23,664 nt of DNA. It comes from Nemertoderma westbladi (Eukaryota; Xenacoelomorpha; Nemertodermatida; Nemertodermatidae). Below the pieces are notes generated by a model. That model did no database searches. It was not told the origin of the DNA and saw only the letters and a program-made list of their open reading frames with translations. The stretch is from NCBI GenBank assembly GCA_032718475.1, contig JAUCBJ010007665.1, forward strand, positions 1 to 23,664, written 5' to 3'. The translations under genes were made by a program, and so were the position numbers. This document shows positions 8,271 through 17,040 of this stretch, in pieces (within the stretch, counting starts at the first letter, position 1; each line of letters starts with the position of its first letter).

Positions 8271-10028
8271 TTAACTAGCATCTTTTAGTTGAGGCATAAG
8301 AACTTTCAGCGAATTCCCTACTAAATATAAACTCCCCACAATAAAGCACTGTATGTGTCCCGCTCTATCCACTCCTGTATCATTCGCACCTACATTACTA
8401 AGGGAACTAAACTCCGGGTAGTCTATAGTGAGGTCCGAGTTGCGACCTTCGCTAACCCACATCAAGGCGTCCTCCACACAGCGGAATACCCTCGTGGAGT
8501 CACATCCCCCCATCCGTTTCCAACACTCCTCGTTCCGCACAACACGCCTCGCTTCGCTCCCTCGGTCTACCGTGTAGTTGGTGCTGTCCGCGAACACCTC
8601 CCGCAGACTCACAACGTTCGGACAGAAAACCGCCAAGGTGAAAGCGCAGCCTAGCAACGGGGTCATCAGATCGACGCCGCTCCGGTCGCCGCTGTAATTA
8701 AACACGAGAACTCTGGCGGCCATCGCCGACATTCCGCTCGCCTCCGCCTCCGCAACCGATTTAAACCAATCCACGGAGGCCGCCATGCTGGCCGCGGTGT
8801 GCGCGCCGTCCAGATAGTAGGTGATGCGCTCCTTGCAGATCGTCTGGTTGCGACCCAGCCACTCGCAATGCCGCAGTGCCGTTAAATAATCACCGTTTAA
8901 CATAAACGGCGCGCAAAGCGAGATCTCTTCTAACTCTTGTACTAATGTATTTCCCTCAGCTAAATTATTATTTCCCTCTATTTGTTGTTTATGTCCATCT
9001 TCTAATATATCAAGCTCCTTTATATTATTTCCTGCTAGTAGATTATTTACCTTCTCCAGATTATTTACCGCTGTTTCTTTGCCCTTTGCTACTATATCTC
9101 CCCCTGGAATATTTTCTTGAGTTAATTTATTTCCCTCTGATAACTTATTTCCCGTTTTATCGACCGCCTCCATAAAAGTTTTAGTTAACTGCAGCGCCAA
9201 TGAGGCGTTGTATTCTTGGTGTTTTCCCGCCAATCCCAGTACAATCTCTTCACCGCTGTACGTCGCGTACTCACGCAATCCCGGTACCTCGTACAGCCGA
9301 GCACCCACCTCGATGGCTCTCTCCCTCAGCACCGACAATGCCGCCGCATCCTGCGGCACAGAGAATGCCGGGGCCCCGACTTTATAAATACCGGCTTTAT
9401 GCCACGCGATATCCTCTATAGAGGGTCCCAGTATATGGGTGTGGTCCAGCCCTAACGAGGTGGTTCCCGTAACAACCGGACGACGGATAATGTTGGTGCA
9501 GTCGAAACTTCCACCCATACCCACCTCCAGAACCACAGCAGCAACACTCTCTCCAAGGAACACGTGGAAAGCCATGATGGTGAGGAACCGGGTGTACTCG
9601 GGCATATCGCATCTGGTTGTTTCCAGTCGTTTGTAGAGCCGCCAGAAATATTCTGTGAACTGATGTTTAGAGAGGGGCCTTCCGTTGATTCTAATTCGTT
9701 CTCTTACCTCAACCAGATGGGGTGAACTGTAAAACCCAGTGGTGTAACCATGGCTACGTAGGACGCGTTCGCACATAGCGCATACGGAGCCCTTACCCTT
9801 GGTGCCACTCACGTGGATTGCATTGAGTTTATCTAGGTCCGCCACCTCTAATCCGCTTCTCTTAAGCCACGCCGCCACATGGTGTAGGTTATCTCGTTGC
9901 CGGTAATTCCCTTGATTTTGAATTTCCCGCCGGGATTTTTCGATTACGGCGGCGTTTCTTTGCAGCCCATTAAGCGCTTCGATAGCTTCGTCGTACGCCT
10001 TGCCGATCGACTGAGACTTCACTGCCAT
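8271..10028 (-). CDS. FPGS: Folylpolyglutamate synthase (single exon, with a low-complexity insertion)
   Basis: This 585-residue ATP-dependent ligase adds glutamates to folates so that cells retain them. Visible motifs: P-loop HVSGTKGKGS (72-81); SSPHLVEVRERIRING (101-116), the folate-binding and loop region; GGSFDCTNIIRRPVV (172-186); SLGLDHT (191-197); AWHKAGI (208-214); LDGAHT (406-411), joining the C-terminal domain; and VGSLYLVG (564-571) at the end. All match animal FPGS closely. The chosen ATG lies near where the cytosolic human form starts and leaves no obvious mitochondrial leader; there is no alternative upstream Met in frame. Residues about 288-368 are an insertion of low complexity, rich in Asn, Gly, Glu and Lys with recurring EGN and NNL words, encoded by markedly more AT-rich DNA than its surroundings. 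No intron is present, although vertebrate FPGS has many. It is very probably functional because all catalytic motifs are intact. Confidence 0.96.
   Translation of the reverse strand: MAVKSQSIGKAYDEAIEALNGLQRNAAVIEKSRREIQNQGNYRQRDNLHHVAAWLKRSGLEVADLDKLNAIHVSGTKGKGSVCAMCERVLRSHGYTTGFYSSPHLVEVRERIRINGRPLSKHQFTEYFWRLYKRLETTRCDMPEYTRFLTIMAFHVFLGESVAAVVLEVGMGGSFDCTNIIRRPVVTGTTSLGLDHTHILGPSIEDIAWHKAGIYKVGAPAFSVPQDAAALSVLRERAIEVGARLYEVPGLREYATYSGEEIVLGLAGKHQEYNASLALQLTKTFMEAVDKTGNKLSEGNKLTQENIPGGDIVAKGKETAVNNLEKVNNLLAGNNIKELDILEDGHKQQIEGNNNLAEGNTLVQELEEISLCAPFMLNGDYLTALRHCEWLGRNQTICKERITYYLDGAHTAASMAASVDWFKSVAEAEASGMSAMAARVLVFNYSGDRSGVDLMTPLLGCAFTLAVFCPNVVSLREVFADSTNYTVDRGSEARRVVRNEECWKRMGGCDSTRVFRCVEDALMWVSEGRNSDLTIDYPEFSSLSNVGANDTGVDRAGHIQCFIVGSLYLVGNSLKVLMPQLKDAS
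8925..9167 (-). repeat. AT-rich, degenerate in-frame repeat insertion inside FPGS
   Basis: On the plus strand TTATTTCCCTC or close variants (TTATTTCCTGC, TTATTTACC, TTATTTCCCG) recur at irregular 15-40-bp intervals. On the coding strand they give repeated GGxAATAA, read as EGN, GNN or VNN. The segment is about 243 bp, stays in frame with no stop despite its base composition, and replaces what is a short linker between the two FPGS domains in the family. Confidence 0.75.
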
Positions 10029-10770
10029 TGCTGATTGTGGAAATAGAATATCTACCGGTTGGTCGATAATAAATAACCGCGGTATCTATATATAGGCCTA
10101 ATATCGACTGAAATTAGTACTTACATAATACAGTAATACTAACACAAACATTTGTGCTCTATCACTGATCACTCTAACCGCTAATTACTATAAGTACCCC
10201 TACCACCACCTACTACTACTAACATCTGCCCATCCCTTTATCGTGGCCATGTTCTGAAATTGCGTCAGGTATGTACGTACATTAGGGCGGTGCGTTTTTT
10301 ACTTTTTTTCGATTTCATTGTTCTACCGGTGCACACAAGTTGCCAAATGGTAAAAAAATAAGGCAAAAAAAATTCTTTTAATTTCGTCTATATCTTCACG
10401 GATCCCAACAGGGTTCGAATTTTGTGCCATCGCGATGGACCATAATGAAATTTATAACAATATAACACATTGATGAAAGATCAATGACTCAAAAAAGAAC
10501 TTCCTGCATGCATCAAATGTCATCAAATGGGTCCAAACTTAGTTAGATACCAACATTTTGATTTGTGGATTAAGGGAAGTAGTGCCACAGGCACATGACC
10601 AGAACTTACTCTTCGGCGCAAGTGATGATTATTCTCAATTTTGGTGATGGACAACTTTTAGTTCTCCTACACGGCATTATTATTATGCTCATTAGAACCG
10701 CAATGACCGATTTAGTGGGGGTATAGACACCATCAAAATAAGCATAGAGCGAATAGTTCTTGAGATAATA
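10029..10770. other. Noncoding region upstream of FPGS
   Basis: No gene was found. The final ~55 bp (from about 10715, GGGGGTATAGACACCATCAA) are related to sequence inside the inverted repeat that follows and are probably part of the same element. Confidence 0.4.
10084..10095 (-). promoter_or_regulatory. Possible TATA box of FPGS
   Basis: TATATATAGATA, read on the minus strand, lies about 55-65 bp upstream of the FPGS ATG. That would fit a TATA box about 30 bp ahead of a short 5' leader. In DNA this AT-rich it may be chance. Confidence 0.25.
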
Positions 10771-11210
10771 CAGAAAATGTTAAGTACGGCACAAGTCAAC
10801 ATTACTGCCTTTGATGATTTATAGACAAATACACAAAAATGTTACTTCTAATTATCTTAAGGCATCAAAAATAGACACATCACTGCAACAAATTGATTTA
10901 GTGTATACAGAGACCTTCAAAATTAAAGAGTAGTGATTAATTCACTATAGTTTTTGTACAAAATGTGTGGAATGGGTCAACTCAATATCAAGTAGTAATT
11001 GGTGGATATAGTCTTGACATTTTGTAAAATAACTCAAAAACTAATGACTCTACTCTTATTTTGAAGGTGTCTTCACCCATTATATCGATCATTTCTGTGA
11101 TGTGTCTATTCTTGATTCCTTGAGATAATTCAATATATCATTTATAGTGTATTTGTCCATATCACATCAAGGCGGTAATGTAGACTTGTGCCGTATTTCA
11201 CATTTTCTGC
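10771..11210. mobile_element. Long imperfect inverted repeat, MITE-like
   Basis: Left arm 10771-10940 and right arm 11040-11210 are inverted copies. They share CAGAAAATGT, TACGGCACAAGTC, ACATTAC, GACAAATACAC, AATTATCT, ATAGACACATCAC and CCTTCAAAAT, at roughly 75% identity by eye, around a centre of about 100 bp. Within the arms the ACACC-ATCAAAATAAG word recurs about 180 bp apart (10723 and about 10912 on the plus strand), so each arm is itself partly duplicated. There is no coding frame. A non-autonomous transposon is the likeliest explanation; target-site duplications were not identified. Confidence 0.7.
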
Positions 11211-11751
11211 GATGCAGTAGTCCTTGGCGTAGACTGAAACTTTTACAATAGGCTATAGGCAGATAGGTAATTCAATGCGTATTTATTACAGGTATTGTCT
11301 GACTATATGTTTTGTATCACTATCATAGTTGAAATATAGTTCAGTAAACTATATTTTGTAATTTATTATTTTTGTACTGATATTTTGACATTTCAAATGG
11401 CTTAGAATGAAATAAATATTTAATAAAAATGTAATTACCGTAATTAACCATTAATACTACAAGGCGTGGCATTGGTGATGGTGACATATGACATATAGGA
11501 TGACGTTTGGGTGGATCTGGCGACATGGCAAAGTAAGTGTAGGGCCTAGTGGTAGCGTTATACAGTATGTTATATGGTTACTATATATTGTTATTACCGG
11601 TAGTAAACTGTACTTTATATTATTATTACTTTACAGTTATACAGTTTACAGTCCGACCCTCAATTCTTTGAACGCTGCATTACAGCAAGCCAATGCAGTA
11701 GATTGCATGGCGGGGGCACAAATTTTTTGATAAACAATCATAGCATCTTAA
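11211..11751. other. AT-rich noncoding stretch
   Basis: No supported gene. A donor-like CAAAGTAAGT at about 11527 and an acceptor-like TTTACAG at 11632-11638 could bound a ~105-bp intron, but the reading frame around them shows no recognisable protein and enters the palindromic repeat at 11752. Confidence 0.4.
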
Positions 11752-11875
11752 GACATTATAGTGCCCGCGGGCACTATAACGTCTCAGTACCTTTAGTGCC
11801 CGCGGTTTTAGTCGCATTGGCGCGGGCACTAATGTCCCATAGGATGTTAGGGCCCGTGAGATATTAGTGCCCTCC
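11752..11875. repeat. GC-rich palindromic block, left copy
   Basis: This contains a 24-nt perfect palindrome (11756-11779) centred on GTGCCCGCGGGCAC. It extends to 32 nt with one mismatched pair (11752-11783). Further GTGCCCGCGG and GCGGGCACTAATGTC words follow. In inverse orientation it matches the block at 13138-13270. Its GC content contrasts sharply with the AT-rich flanks. Confidence 0.85.
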
Positions 11876-12395
11876 TAGCGACTTATACAGTAGTTACTAT
11901 ACAGTATGTAATACAACGGGCCAGGAGTTCCCGCATCTCGGTATTTAACCTATTAAATTTCAACTTGGATCTTTCATGATTAAAAAATTTATTAACATAG
12001 CAGCTAGACATAGTAGCATTTATATTATTTGGTTTTGCGGTAAAGTCTTCAAGGAATGAGGATTAAGTAACGGCGTTTGATTGTTTATAAATAACCAACT
12101 TTTGATTGAGTATAATTAATTTGTTTAACAGTGTGTAATAAAAAAATAAGGTGGAGTACTACAGTATAATCGTCCGAGTAATACGAAATCAACTAATATA
12201 TTATTATGAATGAATGATTTCAAGAAAAATACTCAGTCGTCTGTCTGACATTTTGTCGACGAATTGAAACTAAAGTATTACTTTTAGTTAATTAAATTAC
12301 ATGTAGGGAATTAATTAAATTAGTAGTCGAGTAGACGCTTGGTACATTACTGCAAATGCAAAAGTTATTTCATCGACATTCCTTCACCTTTATTT

Positions 12396-12604
12396 TCACG
12401 TTCCACTGTCAATACCGGTTATCATCCCATATAAACAACATATCAATTCGGTGTGACCACTGCTACTTAGGCAAGGATAAACCTGCGCCATTCTGTCCAT
12501 ACATGCGTCGGCCACAAAGTCAACATTCGAATTAATATATTTCCGCCAGTTTTTGAGGTTACATAGAGCAGTAGAGAGATTTAGGGAGCTGACAGCATGT
12601 ATTC
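12396..12604 (-). CDS. Possible small terminal exon of an unrecognised gene
   Basis: On the minus strand a good acceptor (CCTCTCTCTCAG) is followed directly by a 69-codon open frame with protein-like composition. It includes NLKNWRKYINSNVDF, ADACMDRM and several Cys residues, then a TGA. AATAAA follows two bases after the stop (plus-strand 12389-12394). Acceptor, frame and poly(A) signal in that order are what a last exon should look like. However, no upstream exon or donor was convincingly found, the product is unknown, and the segment lies inside the interval bracketed by GC-rich palindromes, so it could belong to a mobile element. Low confidence. Confidence 0.3.
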
Positions 12605-13137
12605 CTGAGAGAGAGGTATGTTGGTGCATTACTTGGCCACAGTGATGAGCTCCAAATTGCACACCGAGCTATGTATGTATTACAGGTTCACTACCAGTAA
12701 CAGTGTTTGCCATAACACGTGCAAGCTTACAAAATTTGTAACTCCTAAATGCAAACATAATAATTATTCCATAAATTTTTATTTTCTCCGGCTTAGTTTC
12801 TTCTTATTTATAATTGACCAGTGTCTAACTAGGTAAATACCCCTGCAGGTTGACTTATTGTTGTTGCTATGTAAAACATCTGTCGTTGATAAATAGTGTT
12901 CTAGAAAAAAATGATCAATGCGGAATATGTGAAATATAACATAATTTCAAATGGTTTATACAAGTTAACACTTTCAGCAAAAAAAACTGCAGTCATACCC
13001 AATTTGAACGGTGGTCGTACTGTCTACTTGACTATAGTGTAGGCCTATGTTAATGGAGTTGGCCGTTGTCGACGAATTTGGTTGAATGGGTTATAAGTAA
13101 GAAAAACGCATTGCCTTATACTAACTTTCAAATACAA

Positions 13138-13270
13138 TGCGGGCACTAATGACTCGCAGGCACTAACGTCTTACTTGCAGACAAGGTCCCCGGGCACTAA
13201 TGACTCGCGGGCACTAAAGTCCTGAGACATTTGTGCCCGCGGGCACTTACGTCTCGCGGGCGCTAATGTC
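13138..13270. repeat. GC-rich palindromic block, right copy (inverted)
   Basis: Tandem GCGGGCACTAATGACTCGC-type words occur with a palindrome of about 28 bp at 13226-13253 around GTGCCCGCGGGCAC. Read on this strand it aligns with the reverse complement of 11752-11875 (GCGGGCACTAAAG, TGAGAC, TGTGCCCGCGGGCACTT), so the two blocks form inverted ends of a ~1.5-kb interval. Confidence 0.85.
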
Positions 13271-14461
13271 CCCCAATCATCTCAAAGTGCAGCTGCAATG
13301 CAGCAGGCCGATAGCGTTGATAGTACAAATACATATAACTGTATAAGGGTAGATACTAATTATAGAGTAAAATAGTTGAAAGATCCTATTGTACCGGTCC
13401 CTATCATAGTATTAGTATTACTGCACATTATTATATAACATTTATATTAAAGAAGATTCACAATAATGTACTCACTACACTGCACTCACTACTTGATTCA
13501 CCCATGATCTTAATTTTACCCATAAAACACAAATTCACTGCAAACCTGCCATCAATCTCACGTACTCGTACTGGTACCGTATGTGCCTTTGGGTTAGGGT
13601 AGAGATTAAAAGAGATGAACACGTGTACTGTCACCATTTCTTTGATTGATTGGTGGTTTGGTTAAATATCTCAAATACCGCACAGATTTTATGATAGAAT
13701 CGTTCAATTTTAATTAGTATTTCATAACTACGCCTCGTGCTGCGCGAAGTCCCCACGAACGTGTCCGATTCCTAGCCTATGGGCGGACAATAAATATTAG
13801 ATTTTTAATTTACAGATTATACCACCTTTAACGCCACGCCACGCCCACATCAGAACATAATATGATAATAATTTACCGACATACTGACTAAATGGGGGCT
13901 TGATATATATACTGTATATACCATAAGGTACTCGTACTACAGTAATAAGTACATGCCCAGCCCAGCCCCAGACACCAGGTAGGGGGGGGGGGGGGGGGGG
14001 TGTGGTGGTGTGCGAATGTGCGTTAGATCACCAAACTGTCTTCAGGCCAAACCCTGTTAGCCAATTACTGTTAAACACGTCTTGTCAGGTTTTACAAAGA
14101 CAAAGATTTGGCAAAGACAGAATATGAAACTCCCTCGTCATCCTCTTTTAATATCCGGCACTGTTAGGCTGTAAAGAATAAAGTCACTTACACGTCAGTA
14201 CAGTGATAAAGCGAAGTAGAACATAGCAGAGCTGGTAGAGCAGTATAGATCGACAGGTAGTTGGTAGAGAGTATAACAGTATAACTGTTTATGCTGTTAT
14301 GGGCATACAGCAGTACTGTAGAAAACTGTCTGACAGTCAATTTTCTGCCTTTGTTCATTCTCCGTCTGTCCGTATACGTTACTGCCTTAAAAAATCTTTA
14401 AAACATAGGCCTGTAGGCCTACCCATCCCATCATCCAGTTTGAGTTATTACCGTACGGCCG
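13271..14461. other. Noncoding region with a poly(G) tract
   Basis: No gene found. It contains a 19-nt G run and, toward the end, many short CAGTA/TACTG words that make the DNA locally palindromic. Confidence 0.4.
13982..14000. repeat. Poly(G) tract, G19
   Basis: Nineteen consecutive Gs followed by TGTGGTGGTGTG. This is a hypermutable homopolymer and a potential G-quadruplex. Confidence 0.9.
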
Positions 14462-14485
14462 TACCGCAGTACCGGTACTGCGGTA
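14462..14485. repeat. 24-nt perfect palindrome
   Basis: The 12-nt half TACCGCAGTACC is followed immediately by its exact reverse complement. It lies in a region rich in GTACTG/CAGTAC words. Confidence 0.85.
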
Positions 14486-15011
14486 TCGTTGGTCAGTTGG
14501 TGGTAGGCAGGTAGTTAGGCCTACAACTGTACAATACACTCCAGCACAATGATATGATATACTGCAGTACTGGCTTACCAGACTGGAATCCATACACTTT
14601 GCGCCGGATTAATTCCAATTCGGCGCGCTCGAAAATCACAAATCAGCAAATCGCGCCAGCTTGGCGCTCCAAAAATTACCTAAAAACCGGCGCCAATTTG
14701 GGTGGTTTAACAATTACGGAAGTGCCTTAAAACATAAAAATGCATTATTACCAGTCTAAAAATTTCGGCTCGCTTCGCACTTCGCTTGCCTTTCTTTATT
14801 CTGTTGTTTGTATGGTTACTGCTGTACTGCGGTCAGGCGGTGGCAGGCTGGTTTGGTTTGGTTACACACCTTCAAAATCTGAAAATTTAAATTGCAGCTC
14901 GGTTAAAAATTGTTTCAACTTACCCTGCTTACTGCTTACTGCAGTACCAGAGTACTGGCTGACTGGCAGTGCACCAGTCAGCCAGTGGCGCCGCACTGCC
15001 ACTTCGCCGCA

Positions 15012-15064
15012 GGTCACCTCGCCGCAGATAATGTGCGGCGAGGTGTCTTTGCGGCGAGGTGACC
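15012..15064. repeat. GC-rich hairpin with two alternative 3' arms
   Basis: GGTCACCTCGCCGCA (15012-15026) pairs perfectly with TGCGGCGAGGTGACC (15050-15064). Its inner 12 nt can instead pair with TGCGGCGAGGTG at 15034-15045. The structure therefore has one left arm and two competing right arms. Confidence 0.85.
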
Positions 15065-15288
15065 AGCACCCGATTCCATACAGCAGTACAGGCTGGCATG
15101 GTACCGGTACTACCTGACTATTCACACTCACTCAGCTACTGGCAGACTGGTAAGATGGTCCTGGCACCTGGGGAATATGCAGTTTTTGGGGTACCTACAC
15201 GGCCATTGGATTTTTATACTGTATGAAACTCGCTGGTTACAGTAGTGGCGGCCTCAACCCTAATTAAAACTGTCATGTAACTCTAACC

Positions 15289-15338
15289 CTAAGTCATAAT
15301 CTAAGAAATTTAGCGGAATTTCTTAGATTGTGACTTAG
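15289..15338. repeat. 22-bp hairpin with a 6-nt loop
   Basis: The arms 15289-15310 and 15317-15338 pair at 21 of 22 positions (CTAAGTCATAATCTAAG against CTTAGATTGTGACTTAG). This may be a small transposon scar or a structured RNA stem; nothing around it identifies which. Confidence 0.8.
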
Positions 15339-16115
15339 GCAGTCAGGGAGATCATCAATTTTGGGGTTACCCCAAATTTCGAATTCTGGTAATAGACTGT
15401 CGAAAATTTGGGTTTTTTGTTCAAATTTGAGGTATTTTTAGACTCATAATATCGAGTGTTGCTGCGACTTAGGGAAACTGTTGGAGCAACTTCTACTTTT
15501 AATATGTTAAAATATAATGTAAAATAAGAACTTTTATCGATGCAATAAAATATTTCACCGATGCAAACATGCTTTTATTGGGGGCGAAAATTGAAATTTG
15601 ATGTTAAACCTCAAATTTGAGCCAAAACCTCAAATTTCGCCAGTCTTTACAACATCACCAGCCTGCCAGCAGTAGGGTGGAGCACTAGGCAGCTAGGCTT
15701 TGTTGCTTAGTGCTTAGGCTATAGCAAGTAAAATAATACTGAATGCTTTCCATATTAAAAGTGGCGCCTGTCTGCCTGTAGTGTGATAGAACCGATTTGG
15801 TTTTGCTGTTTTGTGATTTGGGCTTTTATGACACTGGCACACGACAATACGGCTGTACGATAGGGGGTAGGCCTACTGCAGAACTGCAGTATGACAAACA
15901 AAATTAATATACTATACTGGTAATAGTATTAGGCCCAAGGCATACTGTATTATATAATAGTCCTTTCTATTTGATATTCATATACTATTACTGTATTACT
16001 ATCTGACTATACCACTACGTACAGCACAGCAGTACCTACCTTCTACCTATACCTGTATAGTATACTGATACTGTGATACGGTTGTCTAACTTAATTAATA
16101 ATTGTTCAATCGATC

Positions 16116-16835
16116 ATGGACGCCATATTCGGACAAAGAAAGATTGAGTGGAAGGCATTGGGTGATTTCTCTCATTTAGAGAATTCGGTTTGTCGCCATT
16201 TACGCGACGTTTACTCGACGCTGGCCCTCGGCATGGCTACGGCGGCTGTGGGGTCATACGCCGCAATGTACCTCGGAGTAATGCGTCTCGGTTTCCTCAC
16301 TGCGCTCATACCGCTGGGACTCATGTTCTGGCTCTTGTGGGTCCCTGATGAACCGAAACAGCTGACGAAACGTACGGCTATATTCTGCGGGTTTACGGCT
16401 GCATCGGGGTTCACCATGGGTCCGCTGCTAAACATCGCGATGTTAGTGAACCCATCGCTAATCCCAACCGCTTTCTTCTCCACAATGATCCTATTCGTTT
16501 CCTTCTCGCTATCCGCTTTGTTGTCTAAGAGACGAAGTTTCCTGTACCTCGGGGGAATGCTTATGTCCGGGCTCGGGATCCTCACTATGCTCAGTCTGGT
16601 CAACCTCTTCTTCAGATCCGAGATGCTCTTCAACGCCCATTTGTACCTCGGTCTCTTCGTTATGTGCGGTTTCATTCTGTTCGACACGCAGCTCATTATC
16701 GAGAAGAACCGCCGAGGCAGCCGGGATCACGTGCGACATGCGCTCGACTTGTTCCTCGACATCATTCACATCTTCAGGTCTATCCTCACCATCCTCCTGA
16801 AGCGTGAGCGGGATAACCAGCGTAGACGGCGTTAG
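16116..16835 (+). CDS. TMBIM6: Bax inhibitor-1 (transmembrane BAX inhibitor motif protein 6)
   Basis: This encodes a 239-residue multi-pass ER membrane protein of the BI-1/TMBIM family, known as a calcium leak and cell-death suppressor; human TMBIM6 has 237 residues. Visible features: a short cytosolic N-terminus (FSHLENSVCRHLRDVYSTLAL at 18-38 matches the family); hydrophobic segments at roughly 33-53, 58-76, 86-106, 113-135, 141-163 and 171-191; and a final semi-hydrophobic segment at 207-227. Signature blocks are VNPSLIPTAF (111-120), LSALLSKRRSFLYLGG (132-147), FVMCGFILFDTQLIIEK (181-197) and ALDLFLDIIHIFR (209-221). Asp190, Asp211 and Asp215 fall where the conserved pH- and calcium-sensing aspartates of the family lie. 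The tail KRERDNQRRRR is basic, as in the human protein. The ATG has G at +4 and a purine-poor context (CGATCATGG). It is a single exon with AATAAA at 17035. Confidence 0.97.
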   Translation: MDAIFGQRKIEWKALGDFSHLENSVCRHLRDVYSTLALGMATAAVGSYAAMYLGVMRLGFLTALIPLGLMFWLLWVPDEPKQLTKRTAIFCGFTAASGFTMGPLLNIAMLVNPSLIPTAFFSTMILFVSFSLSALLSKRRSFLYLGGMLMSGLGILTMLSLVNLFFRSEMLFNAHLYLGLFVMCGFILFDTQLIIEKNRRGSRDHVRHALDLFLDIIHIFRSILTILLKRERDNQRRRR

Positions 16836-17034
16836 GTGCCGCGCTGTCTGAGTGAGTGGATGGGAGGGCACTGCTGTCTGTGACTATTTACTTTCAGTTT
16901 TAATGTATATACTATTACTACGTAACTAACTAGTAACACTTTTATCTCAGTAAACCCCGACCTAATAATAATTGTTCAACTCTATTTTCCCTTAAACTTC
17001 TCTTCTGTGTTTTTATACAACACGATAACTAATC

Positions 17035-17040
17035 AATAAA
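17035..17040 (+). terminator. Polyadenylation signal AATAAA for TMBIM6
   Basis: This is the first canonical hexamer after the TMBIM6 stop, 200 bp downstream. It is followed by AT-rich DNA without an encoded poly(A) tail, which argues against a recent processed retrocopy. Confidence 0.55.

Larger units (their letters stand above)
14486..16115. other. Noncoding region upstream of TMBIM6
   Basis: Short open frames here have repeat-derived, non-protein-like composition and none is supported. The region holds two strong hairpins (listed separately), AAATTTGAGGT words in both orientations at about 15365-15640, and presumably the TMBIM6 promoter at its right end. No clear TATA box was chosen. Confidence 0.4.

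Noticed and set aside
8355-9636. Several plus-strand frames of 65-99 codons opposite FPGS
   Set aside because: They are antisense shadows of a strongly conserved minus-strand gene.
10405-10425. GGTTCGAAT word resembling a tRNA/SINE B box
   Set aside because: No matching A box, acceptor stem or cloverleaf could be assembled around it.
11488-11900. Possible two-exon gene using CAAAGTAAGT (donor) and TTTACAG (acceptor near 11638)
   Set aside because: The spliced frame stays open but runs straight into the palindromic repeat, and the peptide resembles nothing known. The open frame may be chance.
14740-15131. 125-codon plus and 89-codon minus frames around 14740-15131
   Set aside because: They overlap each other on opposite strands, consist largely of hairpin and CAGTAC-type repeat translation, and have no recognisable domain.
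5819-16835. Bacterial operon or horizontally acquired cluster
   Set aside because: The genes are functionally unrelated, separated by 1.4 to 6 kb, lie on both strands, and encode eukaryote-type proteins including a Mediator subunit.
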